Below are positions 49,958 through 57,887 of a stretch of 64,000 nt of DNA, piece after piece. The stretch is from NCBI GenBank assembly GCA_016709385.1, contig JADJMW010000002.1, positions 62,001 through 126,000 on the forward strand. Reading direction: 5' to 3'. Both the position numbers and the translations under genes were made by a program. The notes under the pieces were generated by a model that did not search any database, was not told the origin of the DNA, and saw only the letters and a program-made list of their open reading frames with translations. This DNA is from Candidatus Rubrivivax defluviihabitans (lineage in GTDB: Bacteria > Pseudomonadota > Gammaproteobacteria > Burkholderiales > Burkholderiaceae_C). Position 1 is the first letter of the stretch; every line of letters begins with the position of its first letter.

Positions 49958-51772
49958 ATGACCAACGAAGTGCAACACGTCGTCGACCCGGTCCGCCGGA
50001 CCCTGGTCAAATCGGCGGCCCTCGGCGCCGCGCTGCCGGCGCTGGCGGGCGGCAGCACGGGCCAGGCAGCCGCCGCGGGCCCGCAGAGCGGCCCGGCACG
50101 TCCGGCCGCGGGGCCGGGCCCGTACAACATCCTGTTCATCCTCACCGACCAGGAGCGCCACTTCCGGCCCGGCGAACTGCCGCCCGACTTCCGGCTGCCG
50201 GGGCACGAGAGGCTGCTGCGCCTGGGCACGCGGTTCGAGAACCACCGCATCAATTCCTGCGTGTGCACGTCGTCGCGTTCGGTGCTCTACACCGGCCGCC
50301 ACATCCAGCACACGAAGATGTTCGACAACACGAACTTCCCCTGGATCAGCAGCCTGTCGCCCGACATCCGCACCGTCGGCCACCGCTTGCGCGAGGCCGG
50401 CTACTACACCGCCTACAAGGGCAAGTGGCACCTGACCAAGGAGTTCGAGACCGTCAACGAACTCTCCTCGCCGACGAGGATCTTCACCCGCGAGATGGAG
50501 GCCTACGGCTTCAGTGACCACGTCGGCGTCGGCGACATCATCGCGCACGACCGCGGCGGCTACCTGCACGACCCGATCACGGCCGCGATGGGCGTGAGCT
50601 GGCTGCGCGGCCGCGGCAAGGATCTGGCGGCCCAAGGCAAACCCTGGTTCCTGGCCGTGAACCTGGTCAATCCGCACGACATCATGTTCCTGAACACCGA
50701 CCGGCCCGGCCAGGTGTCGCAGGCGAAGAACCTGCTCGGCAACATCCGCGACGAACCCGATGACCCGCTCTATGCGAAGCAGTGGCGGTTCGAGCTGCCG
50801 GCGTCGTTCCGGCAGCCGCTGGACGCGCCGGGCCGGCCGGCCGCGCACCTCGACTACATCCGTTCGCACGACGGCCTGGTCGGCCGCATCGACGAGAACG
50901 AGGCATGGCGGTGGCGCCGGCGGCACAACTACTACCTGAACTGCCTGCGCGACGCCGACCGCAACCTGGTGACGCTGCTGGACGCGCTCGACGCGCTCGG
51001 ACTGGCTTCGAACACGATCGTCGTGCTCACGGCCGATCACGGTGACCTCGACGGCGCGCACCGGCTGCACGGCAAGGGCGCGACCTCCTACCGCGAGCAG
51101 AACCAGGTGCCGCTGATCCTCGTACACCCGGGCTACACCGGGGGCAGGAGCTGCAGGGCCGTCACGACCCACCTGGACCTCGTGCCCACGCTGGTGAATC
51201 TCAGCGGCGCCGACGCGGGCCGCAAGGCCGCACTCACCCGCGACCTGCCCGGCAAGGACCTCTCCGGGCTGCTGGCCGCGCCCGAGAGGGCGCCCGCCCA
51301 TGCCGTGCGCGACGGCGCGCTGTACTGCTACAACATGTTCGCCTACCTCGACGGCGACTTCATGGCCAAGGCGGTGGCGATGATGATGCAGCCCGACGGC
51401 AAGGCCCGGGTGCAGGCGGCGGCCAAGGACGGTTCACTGCGCCCGGACCTCGGCAAGCGGGGCGCCATCCGCAGCGTGTTCGACGGCCGCTACCAGTTCG
51501 CGCGCTACTTCTCGCCGAAGCAGCACAACCGGCCGACGTCGATGGAGGCGCTGTTCAGCCTCAACGACGTCGAGCTCTACGACCTCGAGCGCGATCCGCA
51601 CGAATTGAACAACCTCGCCCTCGACCGCGCAAGGCACGGCGAACTGCTGCTCGCAATGAACGACAAGCTCAACCGGCTGATCGATGCCGAAGTCGGCGAG
51701 GACGTCGGCCAGATGCTGCCCGGCGGCATCGACGGCGGCTGGGTGACCACCGACGCGGTCAAGGACGTCTGA
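49958..51772 (+). CDS. sulfatase-family hydrolase, probably exported
   Basis: A 604-residue alkaline-phosphatase-superfamily enzyme. A leader with RRTLVKSAALGAALPALAGG resembles a Tat/Sec signal. The first metal site is ILTDQERH. The modification site is C103 in CTSSRSVLYTGR, where the third position is Ser instead of the usual Pro or Ala. GKWHL supplies catalytic lysine and histidine, and VVLTADHGDLDGAHRL the second metal site. If Cys103 is converted to formylglycine the protein cleaves a sulfate or phosphonate ester; the non-standard motif makes this uncertain. No maturation enzyme gene is nearby. It is probably controlled by the preceding TetR. Confidence 0.87.
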   Translation: MTNEVQHVVDPVRRTLVKSAALGAALPALAGGSTGQAAAAGPQSGPARPAAGPGPYNILFILTDQERHFRPGELPPDFRLPGHERLLRLGTRFENHRINSCVCTSSRSVLYTGRHIQHTKMFDNTNFPWISSLSPDIRTVGHRLREAGYYTAYKGKWHLTKEFETVNELSSPTRIFTREMEAYGFSDHVGVGDIIAHDRGGYLHDPITAAMGVSWLRGRGKDLAAQGKPWFLAVNLVNPHDIMFLNTDRPGQVSQAKNLLGNIRDEPDDPLYAKQWRFELPASFRQPLDAPGRPAAHLDYIRSHDGLVGRIDENEAWRWRRRHNYYLNCLRDADRNLVTLLDALDALGLASNTIVVLTADHGDLDGAHRLHGKGATSYREQNQVPLILVHPGYTGGRSCRAVTTHLDLVPTLVNLSGADAGRKAALTRDLPGKDLSGLLAAPERAPAHAVRDGALYCYNMFAYLDGDFMAKAVAMMMQPDGKARVQAAAKDGSLRPDLGKRGAIRSVFDGRYQFARYFSPKQHNRPTSMEALFSLNDVELYDLERDPHELNNLALDRARHGELLLAMNDKLNRLIDAEVGEDVGQMLPGGIDGGWVTTDAVKDV

Positions 51773-51801
51773 GTTCGCGCACGAAGCGTCGGCAGCGGTC
51801 T

Positions 51802-52644
51802 TCAGGATCCGCCGAAGAACCGCTCCACCAGCGCAAACTGCTGCGGCGTATTCAGCGCCGGCGCATGGCCGCAGCCCGGGATGGTGACGACCACGGCGCG
51901 CGGCCCGCGCGCGCGCATCGCTTCGGCGGTCTCGGGCAGCAGCAGGTCCGAGGACTCGCCGCGCAGGCACAGCACCGGCAGTTCCAGCGTGTCCCATTCG
52001 TTCCACAGCAGATAGTCGTCGGGGTGGCACTCGAACTGCTGCACCATCGCCGGGTCGTAGTGCGGCGTCACGCGGCCGTCGGGCAGGCGGCGCATCGAGG
52101 TCTCGGTGAGCTGGCGCCACTGGGCGTCGGGCAGCCATCCGTAGGGCGCATAGACGGTGCGGAAAAAGGCTTCCAGCTCGGCCATGGTGGCGAAGGCCGG
52201 CGGGCTGCCGGCGTAGGCGCGGATGCGCTGCACCGCTGCTTCGGCCAGCTGCGGACCGATGTCGTTGAGCACCAGCCGCCGGATGCGCCCGCGCAGGGTA
52301 CCCGCCGCCGCCTTCAGGCCGATGGCGCCGCCCATCGAGGTGCCCAGCCACAGGCAGTGCGCCACGCCCAACTGGTCGAGCAGAGAGACCGCCAGCTTTT
52401 CGTAGAAGGCCAGGCTGTATTCGGCCTTCGGATCGGGGCTCCACTGGCTCAGGCCACGACCCAGCGTGTCCGGGCAGATGACGCGCCAGCGGTGCGAAAG
52501 CGCTTGGGCAATGGCGTCCATGTCGCGCCCGGTGCGCGCCAGGCCGTGCCAGGCCACCACCACTTCGTCGTGCTGCGCCCCCCACTCGGTGTAGTGGATC
52601 TCGCGCCCTTCGCACAGCAGATAGTTGGACGTGCCGCCACTCAT
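51802..52644 (-). CDS. alpha/beta-hydrolase coupled to the liv transporter
   Basis: A 280-residue alpha/beta-hydrolase fold enzyme. Oxyanion-side HG appears in VAWHGLARTG, the nucleophile elbow is GTSMGG (Ser), the acid lies near SSDLLLP, and the catalytic His is in PGCGHAPAL. The substrate is an ester, thioester or lactone of unknown kind. Its ATG overlaps the livM TGA, so it is the last cistron of the livK-G-F-H-M operon. It may hydrolyse the compound imported by that transporter (inference). It converges on the sulfatase gene with only 29 bp between stops. Confidence 0.88.
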   Translation of the reverse strand: MSGGTSNYLLCEGREIHYTEWGAQHDEVVVAWHGLARTGRDMDAIAQALSHRWRVICPDTLGRGLSQWSPDPKAEYSLAFYEKLAVSLLDQLGVAHCLWLGTSMGGAIGLKAAAGTLRGRIRRLVLNDIGPQLAEAAVQRIRAYAGSPPAFATMAELEAFFRTVYAPYGWLPDAQWRQLTETSMRRLPDGRVTPHYDPAMVQQFECHPDDYLLWNEWDTLELPVLCLRGESSDLLLPETAEAMRARGPRAVVVTIPGCGHAPALNTPQQFALVERFFGGS

Positions 52645-53726
52645 GGTTTCACCTTCAGCGCCAGCGCCCAGGCCCGCAGCCGGCCCACCACGCCGGTGGG
52701 AAAGTGGTAGACCGAGAGCACGAACAGCACCCCCAGCCACAGCAGCCAGCGGTCCGGGGCGATCAGGTCCTGCAGCAACGGCACGCCCAGCACCGCCGTG
52801 GCGCCCACGGCGAGCAGGTCCTGCAGGTAGGCCTGCGCCAGCACGAAGAGCACGGCGCCGACGACCGCGCCGTACATCGTGCCCATGCCGCCGATGACGA
52901 CGATGAGCAGGATGTCGAGCATGATCTCGAAGCTGAGCGTGGTGGCCGGCCCCGCGTAGCGCAGCGAAAGCGCCAGCAGCGCGCCGGCCAGCGTGGCGAA
53001 CAGCGCCGCCAGCACGTTGGACAGCGTGCGGTAGACCACGGTGCGGTAGCCGATGGCCTCGGCGCGGAAGTCGTTTTCGCGGATGGCCTGCAGCACGCGC
53101 CCGAAGGGTGAATTGACGATGCGCAGCAGCAGCAGGAAGAGCAGCGTCACGGCCACGAACAGCAGCCAGTAGGTGAAGGCCTTGCCGTCGAGCAGCAGGC
53201 CGAAGATTTCGCTCTCGAAGGGCTCGAACGAGGGACTCAGCCACTCGGGGTTGCGGAAAGTGAGGCCGTCTTCGCCGCCGGTGAAGTCGCTCAGCTGCGA
53301 GGCCAGGGTCTGGAAGGCGGTGGCCACGGCGAGCGTGATCATGGCGAAGAAGATGGCCTTCACGCGCAGGCTGAAGAGTCCGATCAGCAGCGACAGCAAG
53401 ACCGAAACGACCACCGCGCCGAGCAGCCCCAGCGCCACCGCGGCCCAGCCGGCGCCGAGCCTCTCGCTGGCGATGGCGATGCCGTAGGCACCGATGCCGA
53501 AGAACATGGTGTGCGCGAAGCTCACGATGCCGGTGTAGCCCAGCAGCAGGTCGTAGCTGGCTACCAGCAGCACGAAGACCAGGATCTTCGACGCCACCGA
53601 CATCGACTTCGCGCCCGGGAACAGGAAGGGCGCCAGCGCCAGCACCACGAAGACGACGACGAGCACGGCCGCCAGCCAGCGGCTGCGTGGGTGGTCGTGC
53701 GAAAGGATGCGGTCCAGGACGCTCAT
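52641..53726 (-). CDS. livM: LivM-type permease of a branched-chain amino-acid ABC transporter
   Basis: A 361-residue inner-membrane permease with about ten hydrophobic segments and the family block AIRENDFRAEAIGYRTVVYRTLSNVLAALFATLAGALLAL (read in parts: AIRENDFRAEAIGY, LAALFATLAGALLAL). It also has GYTGIVSFAHTMFFGIGAYG near the N-terminus. It pairs with LivH to form the channel. ATGA overlaps join it to livH upstream and the hydrolase downstream. Homologues transport leucine-type amino acids, amides or aromatic acids, so substrate is open. Confidence 0.93.
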   Translation of the reverse strand: MSVLDRILSHDHPRSRWLAAVLVVVFVVLALAPFLFPGAKSMSVASKILVFVLLVASYDLLLGYTGIVSFAHTMFFGIGAYGIAIASERLGAGWAAVALGLLGAVVVSVLLSLLIGLFSLRVKAIFFAMITLAVATAFQTLASQLSDFTGGEDGLTFRNPEWLSPSFEPFESEIFGLLLDGKAFTYWLLFVAVTLLFLLLLRIVNSPFGRVLQAIRENDFRAEAIGYRTVVYRTLSNVLAALFATLAGALLALSLRYAGPATTLSFEIMLDILLIVVIGGMGTMYGAVVGAVLFVLAQAYLQDLLAVGATAVLGVPLLQDLIAPDRWLLWLGVLFVLSVYHFPTGVVGRLRAWALALKVKP

Positions 53727-54736
53727 CGGTTGCTTACCGGATAAAGGCCTTGGGGACGCCACAGCAGGATCGCCACCATCAGCGCGATGTTCGAGAACAG
53801 CGCCACCGTGGGCGCCAGGTAGCCGGTGTAGTTGGCCATCAGGCCCACCAGCAACGCACCCACCAGGCAGCCGAAGGTGGAGCCCAGGCCGCCGATGATG
53901 ATGACGATGAAGATGAGCACGTTGACCTGGGCGCCGATCTGCGGCGTGACCCCTTCCTGGTACAGCCCCCACAGCACGCCGCCCAGCCCGGCCAGCGCCG
54001 AGCCGGCCACGAACACACCCACGAACAGGCGCCGGATGCGGTAGCCCAGCGCCTCGACCATGCTGCGGTCCTGCACGCCGGCGCGGATGAGCAGGCCGAT
54101 CTTGGTGCGGTTGAGCGTGAATACCAGCGCGGCCAGCACCGCCAGCCCGATGGCCGCGGCCAGCACGCGGTATTTCTCGATCGCCGCTTCGCCGAACAGC
54201 CAGGCGCCGCGCAGTTCGTCCGGCAGCGGCAGGGCAATCTGCAGCGGCCCCCAGATCACCTTGATGATCTCCTCGCCGACGATCATGCCGCCCATGGTGA
54301 TGAGGATCTGCTTCAGGTGCAGGCCGTAGACCGGGCGCACGATGACGCGCTCGAAGGCCCAGCCCACGGCGCCGGCCACTGCCATGGCCACCGCCATGGC
54401 CGCGAAGATGCTGAAGAAGCCGCTCCAGCCCGCGCCGGCACCGTAGCCCATGACGCTGGTGGCGACGAAGGCACCGAGCGCGATGAACACGCCGTGGCCG
54501 AAATTCAGCACGTCCATCAAGCCGAAGATCAGCGTCAGCCCCGAGGCGATGACGAAGACGATCAGCCCCATGGCCAAACCGGCCACGGTGAGCGTGATCC
54601 AGGTGCTGGTGCTGCCCACCGCCGGCACCGCCAGTGCCATGACGGCCAGCACCAGCGCCACCGGCCGCCAGTCGAAGCTGGCCTTGGGCACGGCTTCGGC
54701 GGCGCCGGCCGCGGCGGCCACGGTGGACGCATTCAT
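53723..54736 (-). CDS. livH: LivH-type permease of a branched-chain amino-acid ABC transporter
   Basis: A 337-residue permease with eight or more helices and the family segments GLTLIFGLMDVLNFGHG near residue 66 and GLGSTFGCLVGALLVGLM near the end. It begins MNASTVAAAAGAAEAV, a hydrophilic leader of about 20 residues. Overlaps with livF and livM show a continuous cotranslated operon. Function is as the second channel half. Confidence 0.93.
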   Translation of the reverse strand: MNASTVAAAAGAAEAVPKASFDWRPVALVLAVMALAVPAVGSTSTWITLTVAGLAMGLIVFVIASGLTLIFGLMDVLNFGHGVFIALGAFVATSVMGYGAGAGWSGFFSIFAAMAVAMAVAGAVGWAFERVIVRPVYGLHLKQILITMGGMIVGEEIIKVIWGPLQIALPLPDELRGAWLFGEAAIEKYRVLAAAIGLAVLAALVFTLNRTKIGLLIRAGVQDRSMVEALGYRIRRLFVGVFVAGSALAGLGGVLWGLYQEGVTPQIGAQVNVLIFIVIIIGGLGSTFGCLVGALLVGLMANYTGYLAPTVALFSNIALMVAILLWRPQGLYPVSNR

Positions 54737-55467
54737 GCGTGCGCTCCCAGCGACAAGCCCAGCAGCCGCTGCTGCAAGGCTTCGTCTTCGGCCAGTTCGG
54801 CCATGGCGCCGCGGTGCACGACGCGGCCGTTGTCCATCACCGCCACGGTGTCGCCCAGCGCGCGCGCCATGCCGAAGTTCTGCTCCACCAGCAGCACGGT
54901 GGTGCGCTGAGACTTCAGCTCGCGCAGCGCACCGATCAGGTTCTGGACGATGCTGGGCGCCAGGCCCTTGCTCGGCTCGTCGATGAGGATCAGCGCCCGC
55001 GGCTCGACGATGGCACGCGCCACCGCCAGCATCTGCTTCTGTCCGCCGCTCAGCTTGCCCGCCGGGTAGAGCCAGAATTTCTTCAGCGCCGGAAAGAGGC
55101 CGAAGATCCAGTCCAGCCGCGCCTTGTCCAGTTCGCCCGCATGGCGCGCGGCACGGGCCGCCAGCACCATGTTTTCCTGCACCGTGAGGTCGCTGAAGAT
55201 GCCCATGGTCTCGGGCACGTAGGCGATGCCGAGTTGCGCAATGTCCGGCGTTTCCAGACCCTCGATGGCCTGGCCGCGGAACATGATGCCGCCCTGGCTG
55301 GCGGGGGTGAGGCCCATCACCGTGCGCAACGTGGTCGTCTTGCCGGCGCCGTTGCGGCCGAGCAGCATGGTCACCTGGCCCTCGGGCACGTCCAGGTCCA
55401 CGCCGTGCAGGATGTGGTACGCGCCGATATGCGTGTGCACGCCGCTCAACGACAGGACGGCGGTCAT
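54733..55467 (-). CDS. livF: LivF-type ATPase
   Basis: A 244-residue ABC ATPase. Walker A is GRNGAGKTTTLR, the signature LSGGQKQMLAVARA, Walker B ALILIDEPSKGLAP, and the switch histidine position reads LLVEQNF (Q, as is common in LivF). It powers LivHM together with LivG. Its ATG overlaps the livG stop and its stop overlaps livH. Confidence 0.95.
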   Translation of the reverse strand: MTAVLSLSGVHTHIGAYHILHGVDLDVPEGQVTMLLGRNGAGKTTTLRTVMGLTPASQGGIMFRGQAIEGLETPDIAQLGIAYVPETMGIFSDLTVQENMVLAARAARHAGELDKARLDWIFGLFPALKKFWLYPAGKLSGGQKQMLAVARAIVEPRALILIDEPSKGLAPSIVQNLIGALRELKSQRTTVLLVEQNFGMARALGDTVAVMDNGRVVHRGAMAELAEDEALQQRLLGLSLGAHA

Positions 55468-56219
55468 GCCGGTTCCTCCGCGGCCATTCCCAGATACGCT
55501 TGCTGGACAACGGGTGAAGCAATCACTTCTGCCGGTTCGCCGTCGGCCACCAGCTGCCCGTTGTGCAGCACCACGATGCGGTCGGAAAGCTCGCGCACCA
55601 CGTCCATCTTGTGCTCCACAAGCAGGATGGTGCGGTCCTTGCGGCGTTTGAGCGCGCGGATGAGGTCCAACACCACCGGCACGTCGTCCACGCTCATGCC
55701 GGCCGTGGGTTCGTCGAACATGTAGACCTTGGGGTCCAGCGCCATCAGCAGCGCCACCTCCAGCTTGCGCTGGTCGCCGTGCGGCAGCGCCGCGGCGTGA
55801 TGCTGCAGCTTGTCGCCCAACTGCACCTGGTGCAGCAGTTCGGCGGCCTCTTCGATCCAGGCCTTGCGGTCCAGCCACACCGAAAGCAGCTGCAACCCAC
55901 CGCCGCAACGCGCCTGCACCGCCAGGCGCACGTTTTCCAGCACCGTGAGGTTGGGGAACAGCTGCGTCAGCTGGAAGGCGCGGCCCAGGCCGCGGCGGGT
56001 GCGCGTGGGCGCCGGCAGCCGCGTGATGTCTTCGCCGCCCAACAACACGCGGCCCTCGCTGGCCGGCAACTGGCCGCTGATGAGGTTGAAATACGTCGTC
56101 TTGCCGGCGCCGTTGGGCCCCACGATGGACGTCAGCGTGCCGGGCTCGAAGCGGCACGAGACATGGTCCACGGCCACGTGGCCGCCGAACCGTATCGTCA
56201 AATCAACCGTCTCGAGCAT
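55464..56219 (-). CDS. livG: LivG-type ATPase
   Basis: A 251-residue ABC ATPase. Walker A is GPNGAGKTTYFNL. The signature region is altered to LPHGDQRKLEVALLMA, the pattern normal for LivG. Walker B is VYMFDEPTAGMS, and the switch region ILLVEHKMDVV. It follows livK after 113 bp that hold three stem-loops, the last ending 11 bases before this ATG. The ribosome site is weak (GTGGATG), so translation may depend on RNA structure. Confidence 0.95.
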   Translation of the reverse strand: MLETVDLTIRFGGHVAVDHVSCRFEPGTLTSIVGPNGAGKTTYFNLISGQLPASEGRVLLGGEDITRLPAPTRTRRGLGRAFQLTQLFPNLTVLENVRLAVQARCGGGLQLLSVWLDRKAWIEEAAELLHQVQLGDKLQHHAAALPHGDQRKLEVALLMALDPKVYMFDEPTAGMSVDDVPVVLDLIRALKRRKDRTILLVEHKMDVVRELSDRIVVLHNGQLVADGEPAEVIASPVVQQAYLGMAAEEPA

Positions 56220-56230
56220 GGGGCATCCAC

Positions 56231-56249
56231 GCCCGGCCGCAGGCCGGGC
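56231..56249 (-). promoter_or_regulatory. stem-loop just before livG
   Basis: GCCCGGCC (56231-56238) and GGCCGGGC (56242-56249) form a perfect 8-bp stem with a 3-base loop. On the transcript it ends 11 bases before the livG ATG and could mask the ribosome site. Confidence 0.55.
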
Positions 56250-56264
56250 TCGTCAATCTGACTG

Positions 56265-56286
56265 GAGCTCCCTCTCGGAGGGGCTC
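56265..56286 (-). promoter_or_regulatory. middle stem-loop in the livK-livG gap
   Basis: GAGCTCCCTC and GGAGGGGCTC pair imperfectly (G-U pairs and one mismatch) around a short CT loop. It stands between the strong hairpin at the livK stop and the one before livG. Confidence 0.45.
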
Positions 56287-56312
56287 TGGGGAGCGGTGCA
56301 TTCCAGCGCGCC

Positions 56313-56339
56313 GCGCTGAGCGCCGAAGGCGCTCAGCGC
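56313..56339 (-). terminator. strong UUCG-capped hairpin at the livK stop codon
   Basis: GCGCTGAGCGCC (56313-56324) and GGCGCTCAGCGC (56328-56339) are perfect 12-bp arms. On the transcript the tip is C(UUCG)G, an exceptionally stable tetraloop. The livK stop (56333-56335) lies within the stem. No U-run follows, so partial termination or protection of the livK mRNA from 3' decay is likelier than full termination; this would give excess binding protein over membrane subunits. Confidence 0.6.
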
Positions 56340-57532
56340 TTGTTGCGGATCGGAATGGCCAGTTCGGCGGCCGGAATGACGCGCACCAGTTCCGGCACGC
56401 CCCAGGCGAAGGCCGGGTCGTTCTTGATGCGGAAGTGGTACATGTCCTGCATCGCCTGGTGGTCTTCCTTGCGGAAGGTCATCTTGCCCTTGGGAGTGTC
56501 GAAGCTCATGCCTTCCATGGTGGCGATCAGCTTGTTGGTATTGGTATCGCCGCCGGTCTTCTTCAGCGCCTCGACCACCGCGATGGCCGCGCTCATGCCG
56601 CCGGCGGTGAAGAAGTCGGGCGGCGCCTTGAACTGCTTGTAGTGGTTGGCCACCAGCCATTCGTTGGCCTTGTTCTGCGGAATGCCGAAGTAGTAGTACA
56701 GCGCGCCTTCCATGCCCTCGAACTGCTTGTAGGCCACCATGGCCGGCAGGATGTTGCCGCCGGTGGCCAGATCGATGCCGTAACGCTGCTTGAGCTGCAG
56801 GTCGGCGATCTTGGAGAACGGCGTGGGCGCGCCCGACCAGGTCACCGAGATGTACTTCTTGCCCGGCTGGTCCTTCAGCTTGTCGACGATGCGCTGCAGG
56901 CCGGCGGTGAAGTCGGTGGTGCCCACCGGCAGGTATTCCTCGTGGACGATCTTGGCCTTCTTGGTGAACTCCTTGGCCGCCTTCACGCCGTCGCGACCGA
57001 AGGCGTTGTCGTTGGCCAGCACGGCGATCACGTTGCCCGGCTGGTCCAGCGCGGCGGCGTTGGCGGCGGCGTCCTGGCTGGAATTGCGGCCGGTGCGGAA
57101 GATGTACTTGTTCCACTTGTCGCCGGTGATGCTGTCGGCCACCGCCGGCTCCACGAGCAGGATCTTCTTGTATTCCTCGGCCACCGGCAGCATGGCCAGC
57201 GCCACCGGCGAGGCGGTGGGGCCGACGGCGATGTCGACCTTGTCGTCGGCATAAGCCGCGGCCAGCTGTGCCTTGCCCACGTCGGGCTTGCCCTGGTCGT
57301 CCTTCTCGATCACCACCAGCTTGCGGCCGGCCACCGCCATGGTGCCGCCGGTGGCGTAGTCCAGGCCCATCTGGAAGCCGGTGATCGTCTGCTTGGCGTA
57401 GGCCTCCAGCGGCCCGGTCTTGCTGGCGATGATGGCGATCTTGACGTCGCCCTTGCCCTGCGCCATGGCGGCGAAGGCGGCCAAGGCCAGGGTGGAAGCG
57501 ACGAGCGTGGTCTGGAACAGTCGGCGTTGCAT
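56333..57532 (-). CDS. livK: LivK-type periplasmic binding protein
   Basis: A 399-residue secreted protein with a Sec leader (MQRRLFQTTLVASTLALAAFAAMA, cleavage after AMA) and the type I periplasmic-binding fold (VKIAIIASKTGPLEAY at the mature start). It catches the substrate for LivGFHM. There is no lipobox cysteine. The length and the segment DFTAGLQRIVDKLKD resemble members that bind amides or aromatic compounds as well as those for leucine. It is the first gene of the operon; an ACAGGAG ribosome site precedes the ATG. Confidence 0.93.
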   Translation of the reverse strand: MQRRLFQTTLVASTLALAAFAAMAQGKGDVKIAIIASKTGPLEAYAKQTITGFQMGLDYATGGTMAVAGRKLVVIEKDDQGKPDVGKAQLAAAYADDKVDIAVGPTASPVALAMLPVAEEYKKILLVEPAVADSITGDKWNKYIFRTGRNSSQDAAANAAALDQPGNVIAVLANDNAFGRDGVKAAKEFTKKAKIVHEEYLPVGTTDFTAGLQRIVDKLKDQPGKKYISVTWSGAPTPFSKIADLQLKQRYGIDLATGGNILPAMVAYKQFEGMEGALYYYFGIPQNKANEWLVANHYKQFKAPPDFFTAGGMSAAIAVVEALKKTGGDTNTNKLIATMEGMSFDTPKGKMTFRKEDHQAMQDMYHFRIKNDPAFAWGVPELVRVIPAAELAIPIRNKR

Positions 57533-57887
57533 GCGGATGACTCCTGTCTGGGGGGTACTCGGCACCGCCGATAGCGGCCGTGCGACGCCTGGACTGTACG
57601 CAAACGAGATGCCTGAATTTGCCGTATGAGTGCAAACCCCATGTCAGGCAAGACAGCGTCAAGACGGGAGCGAATCGCGGGCTCAGGGGTGCCGCAGACC
57701 TCGGGTGATCGTTCGCACACGCATGGAGCCAAGGAATCGAAATCCCCTCGATGACGTCGAGATTGACTGCAGTCGTCGGTATTCAATCCGCTGGCTCACT
57801 CCGCTCGAGCCGGAGCTGCGCGCCACGCAGCCTGGCCCACGCCAGCGCAATACGATCCGGGCCGTGGGCAAGCTCTGCCGGGCCGGC
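57533..57887. other. intergenic region upstream of livK
   Basis: 355 bp between the livK start and the stop of the transporter-GH17 gene. It must hold the leftward livK promoter; TTGCAC, on the minus strand near 57630, is a possible -35 without a convincing -10. A short palindrome CTCGA...TCGAG lies near 57748-57762. No small gene, tRNA or intrinsic terminator was recognised. Confidence 0.5.

Noticed and set aside
57630..57880. Possible small gene in the gap upstream of livK
   Set aside because: The open frames there are continuations of shadow frames through the neighbouring genes and show no start with a ribosome site.
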